From assembly GCA_030549205.1 (NCBI GenBank), contig JAUKTV010000002.1, forward strand, positions 248,001-312,000: a stretch of 64,000 bases of DNA, given 5' to 3'. The translations under genes were made by a program, and so were the position numbers. Below are positions 44,810-55,642 of this stretch, piece by piece. The notes under the pieces are model-generated. The model saw nothing but the letters and a program-made list of their open reading frames with translations. It did not search any database and was not told the DNA's origin. How positions within the stretch are numbered: position 1 is the stretch's first letter; every line of letters begins with the position of its first letter. The stretch comes from Apiosordaria backusii (Eukaryota; Ascomycota; Sordariomycetes; Sordariales; Lasiosphaeriaceae).

Positions 44810-45740
44810 ATGGCTTACCATACTGGCCTTCTACACTACTTTTTCTACCACTACTGAGCCCAATTGGGTACAATATATATAAAAAGAAAGCCCTAGAAAA
44901 GACAGTCTTTTTAATATTGGTTGCATCTTAGTAGGCTTTATATTAATTAAGTGGTAGGTATAAGTAGGTATGGTAGGTATGGATATGGTAGGTGTAAGTA
45001 GGTGTAGAAAACCTAGCTTTTTACACTACCTTTTCTACTACTACTGGGCCCAATTAGGTGCAATATATATTAAAGGAAAGCTCCAGAAAAGACGGTCTTT
45101 TTAATACTAGTTATACTTTAGTAAGCCTTATATTAGCTAATTGGTAGATATAAGTAGGTGTAGTAGGGCTGGTCTTCTACACCTACTTACACTTACCATA
45201 CCCACTTACTATACTACCTTTTCTACTACTACTGGGCCTAATTGGATGCAATATATATTAAAAGAAGGCTCTAGAAAAGACGGTCTTTTTAAGCCTAATT
45301 GTACTTTAGTAGGTTTTATATTGGCTAAGTGGTAAGTATAGTAAGCCAGGTTTCCTATACCTATTTATACCTACCATACCTACTTATACCTACCACTTAG
45401 CTAATGTAAAGCTTACTAAGGTATAACTAGGCTTAAAAAGACTGTCTTTTCTAAGGCTTTTTTTAAATATATATTGTACTTAATTGGGCCTAGTAGTAGT
45501 AGAAAAGGTAGTATAGAAGGCTAGCCTTCTATACTTACCACACCTAATAAACTACGTTTTCAACTACCACTTAGCTAATATAAGGCCTACTAAGGTGCAA
45601 CTAGGGTTAAAAGAACTGGCCTTTCCAGGGCTTTCTTCTAATATATATTGCACCTAATTAGGCTCAGTGGTAGTAGAAAAGGAAGTGTAGAAGGTTAGCT
45701 TTCCATACCTACTATACCTAATAAACCACCTTTTTAACCA
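44810..45740. repeat. Palindromic array of ~135-bp units (three direct, two to three inverted)
   Basis: A unit beginning CTACCTTTTCTACTACTACT, followed by GGGCCTAATTGG, a TATATATTAAA core, AGAAAAGACGGTCTTTTTAA and GCTAAGTGGTA, occurs forward at 44822-44965, 45024-45155 and 45212-45333, then inverted at 45391-45520 and 45561-45694, with a truncated inverted copy to about 45760. The array folds around 45350-45390. The CCTAATTGG core and AAAGAC motif are kept in every copy. Confidence 0.75.
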
Positions 45741-45760
45741 CTATTTGGCCAATATAAGGC

Positions 45761-46319
45761 CGAATTTAATTAAAAAAAATACTTGAAAAAGCCCTTAAAG
45801 AGATTATTTTCAGTATATACTTTTAAGTTTTGTAAGCTTAATATTAAAAAGTTAGTATGGATAATCCTTAATTTCTCTTTTTTTTTAAGGATTTAGTCGC
45901 TATGAAATCGGGTCCCTTATAAATTTACTTAAAAATAAAGTATTTATTATTAGAAATCAAAATTTATATATAAAAAAAGCCTTCATTTATATCATTTTTA
46001 GTATATTTCTTATGTATTTATAGTTATTTTAATTGTTGAGATATTTAAGTAAGAATGTTGAAAAAGTGATGTTTTGGTCGCTATGATAGCTAAAAATGTA
46101 TATTGCTGTCTTAGACCTTTTTCTTTTGGTTGCCAAAATAGACCCACTTATATATGGAAGTGGCCAGTGCAGCCAGACTTGGCCGGCCGGCAAAAAAGAA
46201 AGAGGTCCGAGCTCTGAGACTAGTTTGGCCTTACCTGCCAGGACCTTATCTTGTCAAAGGCCCTACCTTTTACTGGCCCCACTTAGGCACTTTAAAAATC
46301 CTATAAAGCTAACTAAATA
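45761..46319. other. AT-rich filler with a GC-richer patch
   Basis: A less mutated stretch at about 46140-46290 contains GGCCGGCCGGC. No gene or repeat unit could be defined. Confidence 0.35.
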
Positions 46320-47092
46320 AAACCTCTCTTTCTTTCTTTCTTCTTTAATTTAAATTTAGTTAATACAGTATAGTAAATTAATAACTTTATTTTAATAAAC
46401 CTATATACTATAATATTATTTAAATTTAATTAATATAACCTTAAAAAGGCTTAATTTCTTTATAAAAAAAAATTCCTTTATTAATTAAACGTTAAGTATA
46501 ATAATTAAAAAGTTACTATTATAAATTAAAAGATGCTATATTAAATAAATAGTATATTAAAAAAGTAACTTAATAATTATTTATAGTATAATTTAATTTA
46601 ATTAAATAAATAACTTAACAATAATTTATATTATAATTTAATTTGATTAAATATATATTTATTAAATAATTAAAATACCGGTTAATATTTATTACTGTAA
46701 AGTAATTAAATACTTTATTAAAAAAACTTAAAAATAAATTTACTTTAAATATACCGCCTCTATTAAAAACCTTTTTATTAAAGGTTAAATTATAATTAAC
46801 TTTTATTACTACTTTTAAAGGCTAATCTTTATATTTTTCTTTTAAAAGAAAGATAATAATATTAAAATTACTGATTATAATAATAATAAAAATACTAAGT
46901 ATTAAATTATTTTAAATAAATATAATAATATAATTTTAATTACTTAATTTTATAAAGATATTTTAAAAATAATTAAAAATAAATATTATAATGTCTTTAT
47001 AAAAAGACTTTAATTTAACTTCAATAACAAGATTATTAAATCAGCTAAAACTTATATTACTTATATTAATAAAATTAGTTTTTCTTTTAATA
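46320..47092 (+). mobile_element. Heavily RIPed sequence, probable left part of the host retroelement
   Basis: Almost pure A/T sequence with a ~40-bp local tandem duplication near 46566-46655. It continues in character across the copia insertion into 55643 onward, so it is probably the left part of the old element described there. No domain can be read in it. Confidence 0.4.
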
Positions 47093-47097
47093 TTATA

Positions 47098-47931
47098 TAT
47101 TGGAATAGGTATGGCCAATTACAGGCCTAAGGGCCCTGTAATTTGGTGCTCACACACTAGCTCACAGTGCAGCGGAAGTCTTACGCGTAATACCTATAGC
47201 TCAGTGCTGGGGTACAAGAATATAGCACCATACAGGTACTGTAGAACAGAAATATAGTGGGTAAACAATTGTATTGTAGTGCTAGCCTTCTGTAAATCCA
47301 CTGTAATAGTCTTTATAGTAGGGTTTGTACTTGACCTCTACCACATACCTACCGACTAACGTGCAGTGCCTCGCACACCCTAGCAGGCAGATAGGCCAAA
47401 GTACGGCTTAGTTAACCCCGAGGTTTATTAAGCCCTGTAAACCACTTACCAAGCCCTCTATAGCTCCCGACCTACAGGGCCTATAGGCCTATAATTTAAT
47501 ATAGTAATAATATACCTACTTAACTATAGGCCTACCAATTCTTAGCTAATTTAGCCAGCTTAGTGGTTAGCTATAGGTTTTATAGGTAGTTAAGTTAGTA
47601 TAGTTTATAGCTCTTTAAAAATCAACTTACAGCTATATAAAAAGGCCGCAAAACCGAGCATCCCTAACCTAAAGTACAGGTTAATATAGGGTTAGGGTTA
47701 GGCTATTTATACTGCCAATAGTAGTAGGCCTTAATAGCCTAAATATAAAATTACAGGTAGTTTAGCCTATTGGTTAGTAGGATATAGGCCTTTAAATAGC
47801 CCTGCAGTAAAGTAAAGTGCCGGGCAAGTGCCGGGTAACTAATAGGTAGGCTTTCCTACTTAAGCTTCTACTATATAGTATAATAGTAACTACTTACTGT
47901 AAACTAGGCCTTATAGAGACCTAGTTTAATA
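47098..47931 (-). repeat. Copia LTR (left; 3' LTR in element orientation)
   Basis: 834 bp, same length as the right LTR and the solo copy. It retains more CpA sites than some other parts, but both of its CA/TG ends have become TA. It includes AGGGTTAGGGTTAGG at about 47687-47701. Confidence 0.85.
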
Positions 47932-47945
47932 CCCCTCCTCTACTT
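47932..47945 (-). other. Polypurine tract of the copia element
   Basis: CCCCTCCTCTACTT on the plus strand, i.e. AAGTAGAGGAGGGG on the minus strand, immediately inside the left LTR. Its position fixes the element orientation as minus. Confidence 0.6.
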
Positions 47946-49146
47946 ATAGTAAGTGGTAGGCCTAGATTTAAATTTAAAGCCTACTATAGTAAACTAAAAC
48001 TAATAAACTAACTAGTTAATTAAAAAACTAAAATATAAAGTATATAAAGCGTTAAGGTCTATATATTTAAGTATTAAGCAATTACTTTTATAAGCTAAAT
48101 TATAAAGGAAAATTAAATATAGAGAAGGTGGTTTTCCAATCTATTCCTCTATTAACTTTTCCTTTATAGGCCTATTCCTTAAGCCTAAAAGACCTATAAA
48201 GGTCTTAAATTTCTAACTAGCCAGTAATTTAATTAGCCCGTTAACTAGCATTCATTTAGTATTTAAATAATTAATAGTAACCTATAATACCTTAACTTAC
48301 TTTCTAACCTAATGGTATTTTAATAGTATATACAGTACAATTATAAAAAGCTAAGTTATAAGTAATAATTATAAAGCCAGTATTATTACTATATAGAAAG
48401 GTAAAGCCTATTAAAGTATACCCTAACTCCTTATAAACCCCTCTAATCTATAAAGCCTTATAAATAGCCTTAATAAGTATATTAGTTTTAGCCTTTAAAG
48501 TAAAAAGGCTTATAGTACTAGCTTTCTTTAATTTCTAGCTTATAAGGCCTCTAACTACTTTAAATATAAAGCTATAGGTAAATTTTAAATCCTTTAAGTT
48601 CCCTATAAAGTCTAAATCTACAAAGCCTATAAATACTATAGTACCTTCTTTTTTAATAAGTCTAATAATATAACTATAGGCAATTACTAAATTCTCTATA
48701 CCGTTTAAATACTTTAAAAGGTTTTTAACGGCATTTAAGCTTACTATAATAGGTTACTATATACTCCTTAAAAGCTACTATATTATAAAAGTAATATTAG
48801 GCCTTATTTAAGTTATTAAATACATTACAATACTTACTATATACTAAAATAGCATATAATCTAACTTACTTATAGGGCTTCCTTTTAATTTAAAGTCTTT
48901 ATACTAGGCTACTATTCCAGACTATAAAGGAACTAGTATTTTACAGTTATTTTCAAAACTAAAGGTCTTAATCGCTTTCTATATATATTAAGCTTAGTTA
49001 AACTATAAAAGAAAGCGACGTTTATTCTTTATTATTTAAACCCTTAAAAAGAAAAAAGCTGGCCCTTTATTTTCTATTAAGTAGACCTTATTTAAGCTCT
49101 TTTTAAACTATTAAATATAGGCCTTATTAAAACCTATAATTAAACA

Positions 49147-49158
49147 ATCATTAACGTA
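49147..49158 (-). other. Reverse-transcriptase YVDD box, RIP-altered to YVND
   Basis: The minus strand reads FIVTYVNDCLII here. GAT to AAT in the first Asp codon is a G-to-A change as made by RIP. The surrounding LNKVYLIENKGPA fits the copia RT palm. Confidence 0.8.
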
Positions 49159-50744
49159 GGTTACTATAAAAATCCTAACCTTAGGATTATAAAAGACAAT
49201 AGAGTTAGAAATTAGCACTATAAAACCTTTTTCTTTTAATAGCTTAGTAAGTTTAGCTTACTAAAGTTTAAGGCTTTACTTTAAGCTATATAAAGCCTTA
49301 AAAAGGCAAATTATTTAACTGGTTTTAAACTTAAAGCCTTACCTATATAACTTAGCTTTAATAGCTAAGTCTACTAATTAGTAAAACTTATAAAAGCCTT
49401 TAAATATAGCTATATAATTCTCCTCTTTTAAATAGCCATTAAGAAATGCCTTTATAAAATCGATCTACTTTATTTTCTAATCTAATAAAGCCACTATAAC
49501 TAATAATATATATTAAATAAATAGTATAGTAATAAAAGCAAAGGTCGTTATAAAATCTAAGCCTTCCTTTTATAAAAATCCTCTAATAATTAACCTAACC
49601 TTAAACTTTAAAAGCCTATTTTCTTTATCAGTCTTCTTATATAGTACTAACCTACTAGTCAATAGCATACGGTCTTTAAAGAAAGCGCTTTAGAAAAGGA
49701 ACTTAAAGGTTCCTTAATTAACTATTTACTTAAATTTACTATATATAGCCTTTAACTAGTAGGATTTTTTAAAATTCTTCAACATTTATTTTAATATTTA
49801 AGGTAATAAACTAGTATTAAAAAGACCTCTAAATATCCTATAGTAATAAGCCTTAGCCCTAACTAATTTTAATTTAATAAATTAGCTAATACCTATTTCA
49901 ATATCTTTACCTATACTTAAGTATAGTTCTTCTACTTCTATTAGTAAATAGTCTTTAATAGAGGGTTTTAAGCCAGCCTTAAAGCCTATAATAGGCCTAT
50001 TAAAAGACTTTAAGCTACTATCGATTATAGCCTTTTAAACTATAGTAGGCCTACTAATTAGCTTACTACTAGAGAATTTTTCAGTATTAACCTATTAGCC
50101 AATTTACAAACTTAATCGGCCAACTAAGTTGTATTTAAAGTATAGGTCGCTATTTTTATTTACTAATTATAGTAACTTTACCTTTCTTTAGCCTAAATCC
50201 CTTTTTAAAATAGCAATAATACTTTAAATTATAATAGGTTTGTCTACTATATTTATAAAAGAAGATTTTACTACTGCCCTTTTAGCCGGTATCTATACTT
50301 AGTAAGTCTTACTTTTAAAGACAGCCAGTAACTTACTAAGCTTTATATAAGCCTATAGCTTTAAAGCTTTAGACTTTTTTTTAATAGAAATAAGGAGCTC
50401 TATAGAAAAGCCTATAGCCTTAAACTAACTTAAGTCTAGTTTATAAGAAAGAGAAGGCTTTAATTTATTATAGAGCGTTTAGTAAAGAGTTAAGTCCTTA
50501 TTACTAACTACTATATAGTTAATTAATTTAAGTATTATAAGTACTATATAGTACTATAAATACTAAGGAAACTATAGTAATACTATTATAGCCTATAATC
50601 GGTTTAAAAATACTTTAATAAAGCGTTTAATTAGGCCATTTTACTTATAAATATAGGGCTTAAAAGTAAAAAATTTAATACCTTTAATAGAAAACTAGGC
50701 CTATAATTCATAGTTAATTTCTTTCCTACTATTATTGATAATTA

Positions 50745-51715
50745 TATTATTTCTACGTATTATATAGTGGTATATCTATATAATACTACTGCTTATGTAA
50801 TATTCGTCTTTGACAAATATAGTTTTATTTTAATAATAAAACTTCAAATTAGAATATCTATTTACTGGTTTTAGCTAGTAAGCTGGTATTCTAATATATA
50901 ATACTATATTACGTAAGCAATAGTAATCTTAAATCAAATTCAATTTTGGTTAAGATTTGAAGAAGTTTTCTTTTATATACCGAAAAGCGGGATATTCAGC
51001 CCGGTACGGCTCGGCTAGCCTTTGACGGAGGCTTGGCACGGCTCGGAAGCTAGCCTTCCGGGACGGAAGCTTCGCCACTGGTATTGTGGTGGGCTTTGTG
51101 AGCCATTGAGAGCTATTCAAGCTATTCAACCACCGAAAGGTCCACTGGAAGAAAGAATTACAGTGGAAAGAAGGACCGAATAGTGAAATAAAGGAAGGCT
51201 TTCAGTGGAAGGATTCGTGTATATATAGGGGTCTTCGCTCCCACCAAGACCTGCCCTGAACCTTCACCTTCAATCACACACTTCAATACTTCTTCAATAT
51301 ATTACGTGCCCAACCGACCTACTTACTTACCAATTGACCACTTATCTACCGTACCTACCTACCTACTTCGACTATACGATACGTTCAAGTACGTATATTA
51401 TATATATATATACTTAGTCTTATATACTATTATATATATATATAAATGCCTACTTGTGACTATTGTAAACTATTTCTTACTGAATTTTGGTACGAATTCA
51501 GGGAAAAGAGAAACGATATTACGGCTATTCCCTATTCTATTTATATATATTTACACCCAAACGAAACGAATTTTTACCTTATATTCTTACCGGACCAGTT
51601 TTCTTACGAAATTATTACCCGACTATTTCGAGTCGATAAAACTGGCCTATTACAACTATTAATTATAGTAAAAATAGATAGGGTACTGGTTATAGCGATT
51701 TTTTAGGCCTTTAAA
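50745..51715 (+). mobile_element. Less mutated ~1 kb island inserted in the copia integrase region
   Basis: The island separates copia integrase pieces (right: VKGLTVLSIIKGFFKGLKN; left: NNSRKEINYEL). It begins with nested inverted repeats (50760-50925, e.g. ACTGCTTATGTAATATT against its partner ATATTACGTAAGCAATAGT). A GC-richer stretch follows (50990-51110) with GGCTAGCCTTTGACGGAGGC-like internal repeats, then TATATATAGGGG (51220-51231) and a C/T-rich start-like region. An 86-codon ORF begins at 51446 (MPTCDYCKLFLTEFWYEF). It resembles the promoter and start of a gene or an LTR. I do not recognise the family, and a clear target duplication was not found. Confidence 0.5.
51446..51706 (+). CDS. 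Unrecognised 86-aa ORF downstream of a promoter-like island
   Basis: Starts MPTCDYCKLFLTEFWYEF about 220 bp after the TATATATAGGGG box. Cys-x2-Cys at residues 4-7 is the only motif. It runs into copia sequence at its end, so it is probably the truncated 5' part of something longer. Expression is doubtful because of the surrounding heterochromatin-like DNA. Confidence 0.25.
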   Translation: MPTCDYCKLFLTEFWYEFREKRNDITAIPYSIYIYLHPNETNFYLIFLPDQFSYEIITRLFRVDKTGLLQLLIIVKIDRVLVIAIF

Positions 51716-54700
51716 AAAGCCTTTTATAATGCTTAATACGGTTAGTCCTTTAACGTTTAGCAAATAAAAGGCTTACTTAAATTAGGATTTTCAGTCTATT
51801 AAAATTAATACTATAGGGAGCTTATTATAAGGTATAGGCTTAATTTTAAAAGTATTGCCTTTAATAGAACTTAAAGCCTTAAAAAGGTCCGGAATAGTAG
51901 AAAATTAAAGCCTTCTTATTACCTTAACTTTATTATAGGCCAAGTATTAAAAATCTATTTCTTTTATTTAATCCAGATTTAAAAGCCTAATAGTAATTTT
52001 ACTAGTCTTTTTTAATAGTATTAGGCCTATATAACTTAGCCTAATATACCATTTTAATACTACCTAAAGCAATTTATTATAGTAGTCTATAGCAATATTA
52101 GGGATATTTTTAATAGCCTCCCCAAATATACAGCCCCCTTAAGCCTCTTTTTAATTAAGTAAGCTAAGGTTACCTAAGCTATTAAGGCCTTCTATAGGCT
52201 AATAAAGCTTTTTAATAGGTCTACCCTAATTAAATCCTCTAAAGTTAAGATTACTTAAGCTATTAAGGCCTTCTATAGGCTAATAGAGCTCTATTCCTTT
52301 AAGTCTACCTTAACTATAGCCTTCTTTATAACTAAACTTAAACTTCTTAAGCCTATAGGGCTTTACCTTTTAAGTATTTAAATTAAAGTTAATAGTACTA
52401 TTACTATTTAGCTCTATAGACCTATTATTAAACCTTTAAAGGTCTAAATCAACCTTTAAATAGCTATCTTTTTAAAATAAAGGCCTATTAAGAAGCTCTA
52501 CTATTAATTTTCGCTTTCGACTAATAACGTTAAAACTTACATTATAATAAATAATAGGCCTCTTTACCTTCTATAATTTTAAAAAGAAGCCTAAAGCTTT
52601 AAAATCGAATACCGCTATTAAAGCCTTATTAAGCTTATATAGTACTTCCTTTTTAACCTAATTGCTAACTTTATAGTATAGTATATTACTAAAAAGGTTA
52701 ATATTAAACTAAAGAATATATAAAGCATTTTTAAGTTTAAGCTTAATATATTTAAAAGGTTCTTTCTATAAAAGTACTGTAAATACAGTAGTTGTAAAGC
52801 CTTTAGGCATTAAAAGACCCCTTTTTATATAAATTATCCTTAATAAACTATTATTAAGCTTATAGTTAATAAACCATTTTCGACTATTAATAATATAGTC
52901 AGTAAATCTAATATTATATAAAAAGGTATCCTTTAAAGAAAGTACTATTAGGGCCTTACCTTTAAGGCTTTTAATGCCTTTAATAGGCCCTATAGGTACT
53001 ATATAGGTACCTTTATTACTATCGTTACTATTAAAGTCTTTAAAGACCTTTAAAGCTAAATTATAAAAGCTTACTATATAAGTAAACAAATCTTTAGCCT
53101 TAAGCCTTTTTTTAAGGCCTTTAGACCTTTTAAAGCCTTTCTTCTTTTTCTTCTAAAGAAAGCTATTAAGGCTATTAAGGCTACTATTACCATTACTTTT
53201 AAGCTTCTTACTTATAAAGACCTTCTTTTTAATACCTTTATAAAGGCCTTCTTTACTTCTATAGGCTATACTTTTAACAGCTATAAAGGCTAGAATATAC
53301 TGTTTTTTTAATAAATCTACTATTAAAAAGCTTAAGTTAATAGTACCTGTATTTTAGCCTAACACTCTAGCAGTCTAAATAACGCTTTATTACCTTTTAG
53401 CCTACTATAGAAAGCTTTTTTTTATAGCCTATAAGTATTAATTTACTTAGTCTATAGCCTAAAGGTTAATACCAGTTAGTATAAGCTAGCTAATTACGTT
53501 AAAGAATTTAATATTAAAGTCTACTAAAAAGCCTATAAATTAGTAAAAATTTAAGAAGTAGTATTTCCTATAGAAGTTCCTTTACTATAATTTAGTACTA
53601 TAGAAATATCTTTAAATAAGTAGTTTATAAACTTCAATAGGGCTTATTTACTATAAAATAGAAGCTTAAAGGCCTAAGGCTATATTATTTCAAAATAATA
53701 TTAATAATAAAGCCTATTTAGCATTACTCCAGTAGGCTACTATAATAGGGTCCTTTATAAAAGTAGCTATATTAATAATATATAGTATAATATTTAAGCC
53801 TTATTTTTATAGATCGAAATTCTCAAAGCCTATAAGCCTTTAATTAATAGGGAATTTATAGACCTTTTTAGTTATCTCAATAGTAATAGTAATATAAAGG
53901 ACCTTATTAGAACTACTATTAACCTTAAGCTTTAATTAGTAAACTGCTATAGCTTCTTAATATATAGCTTTAGCTACTACTAAAGGAGTAGTTATAGTAG
54001 CCTTAAGCCGATTTAAAGCATTTTAAGCTACTATTAAAAGCTTAATCTACTCTACTACTTCGGTTATAGTACCTTATAACTATTGAATTTAAACCTCTTA
54101 CTTCCTTAATTAAATAGTAAAGGCCTATATACAGTAAGAATCTACTGATTCTTTCCCTCTAAAAGACCCCTACCTAAGCCCTATATTTTATATTTTTAAA
54201 TTTATAAAGGGCTTAATACACTTACCGCTAAAATATCCTATAGGGCTTTAAAACCTTAGCCTAGTACTGTTTTTAATTAAGGCTTTAACTGTAGTTTACT
54301 TTATATAGTAAAAGGGCTAGGTCTATAGCACTTAAAAGCCTTAAAAAATAGGCTCTATTTTATACAGTAAATTATTATAACTACTAATAGTAATAGTAGT
54401 TAAAAAGGTCACTCTACCTTCTTACTTTTTTTACCTACCTTTAGGATTTACAGAATTACCTACCTAACTATAATTAAGGTAGAAGGCTATTTTTAGCTTT
54501 TATAAGCTTATAGCTTATAGGCCTTTAGTACCCTATTAAGCTTAATTTTTATACGCCTTATAGTATAACAAATTTAATAGCAGGTACAAATTTAAACCTT
54601 ATAGACCCCCGGAAAACCTAATAAAATAAGGCAAGCCTAGTATTTACCTTATAACCCTACCTCAATAAGTAGGCTTTAAAATCAGTGATTTTATAGCCTA

Positions 54701-54783
54701 CTTATAGCGCAGTCTATAATAGCTTAAGCCGTTATTTATAGAAGGCTTTAAGCTTAAGCTTATAAGCCTATAACCTAGTTAGG

Positions 54784-54803
54784 TATCTTCTAGGCTTATA
54801 ACC
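54784..54803 (-). other. Possible primer-binding site of the copia element
   Basis: On the minus strand GGTTATAAGCC directly follows the LTR. It resembles the anticodon arm complement of initiator tRNA-Met (GGTTATGAGCC) after G-to-A changes. Half-tRNA priming is known for fungal copia elements. The match is an inference from sequence only. Confidence 0.35.
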
Positions 54804-55637
54804 TATTAGAATAGGTATAGCCAATTATAGGCCTAAGGGCCCTATAATTTAGTACTTATATACTAGCTTACAGTACAGTAGAAGTCTTATACGTAATACC
54901 TATAGCTTAGTGCTAAAGTACTAGAATACAGCACTATATAGATACTGTAGAATAAAAATATAGTAGGTAAATAATTGTATTATAGTACTAGCCTTCTATA
55001 AATCCACTATAATAGTCTCTATAGTAGGGTTTGTATTTGACCTCTACTATATACCTACCGACTAACATGCAGTACCTCGCATACCCTAGCAGGCAAATAG
55101 GCCAGAGTACGGCTTAGTTAACCCTAAGATTTGCCAAGCCCTATAAACCACTTACCAAACCCTCTATAGCTCCCAACTTACAGGGCCTATAGGCCTATAA
55201 TTTAGCATAGTAATAATATACCTACTTAACTATAGGCCTACTAATTCTTGGCCAATTTGGCTAGCCCAGTAGTTGGCTACAGATCTTATAAGTAGCTAAG
55301 TTAGTGTGGTTTACAGCTCTTTAAAAATCGACTTACGGCTATACAAAAGGGCCGCGAAACCGAGCACCCCTAACCCAAAGTGCAGGTCAACGTAGGGTTA
55401 GGGTTAGGCCACTTATACTGCCTATAGTAGTAGGCCTTAGTAGCCTGAATATAAAATTACAGGTAGTTTGGCCCACTGGTTAGCGGGATGCAGGCCTTTG
55501 AATAGCCCTGCAGTGAAGTAAGGTGCCGAGCAAGTGCCGGGTAGCTGACGGGTAGGCTTTCCCACTTAAGCTTCCACTATGTAGTATAATAGCAGCCACC
55601 TACTGTAAACTAGGCCTCACAGGGACCTAGTTTAACA
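54804..55637 (-). repeat. Copia LTR (right; 5' LTR in element orientation)
   Basis: 834 bp. It differs from the left LTR almost only by C/T and G/A. The plus-strand left end TATTAGAATAGG has additional G-to-A changes, the right end AACA is intact. Confidence 0.85.
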
Positions 55638-55642
55638 TTATA

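Larger units (their letters stand above)
47093..55642 (-). mobile_element. Ty1/copia LTR retrotransposon, minus strand, RIP-inactivated
   Basis: LTRs 47098..47931 and 54804..55637, both 834 bp, are flanked by the 5-bp duplication TTATA (47093-47097 and 55638-55642). On the minus strand the LTR starts TGTTAAAC and ends in a RIP-altered ...CCAACA. The polypurine tract (minus-strand AAGTAGAGGAGGGG) abuts the left LTR at 47932-47945. The other end has a possible half-tRNA primer site. The minus strand encodes, with many stops: a protease-like IINSR box within 52766-53089; integrase fragments (IDRKS, NNSRKEINYEL and NGLIER-like, with RIP D-to-N and G-to-R changes); and reverse transcriptase with FIVTYVNDCLII (YVDD box, codons at 49147-49158) and LNKVYLIENKGPA. 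Order gag-PR-IN-RT is that of Ty1/copia. About 1 kb of unrelated, less mutated sequence is inserted in the integrase part. Confidence 0.88.

Noticed and set aside
50760..50925. Inverted repeats as terminal repeats of a DNA transposon
   Set aside because: Both arms lie at the same end of the island and no partner was seen at its right end.
51306..51662. 118-codon ORF overlapping the 86-codon ORF in the island
   Set aside because: Tyr/Ile-rich translation of TA-rich repeats, and the ORF begins without a clear ATG; the 51446 frame is the better one.
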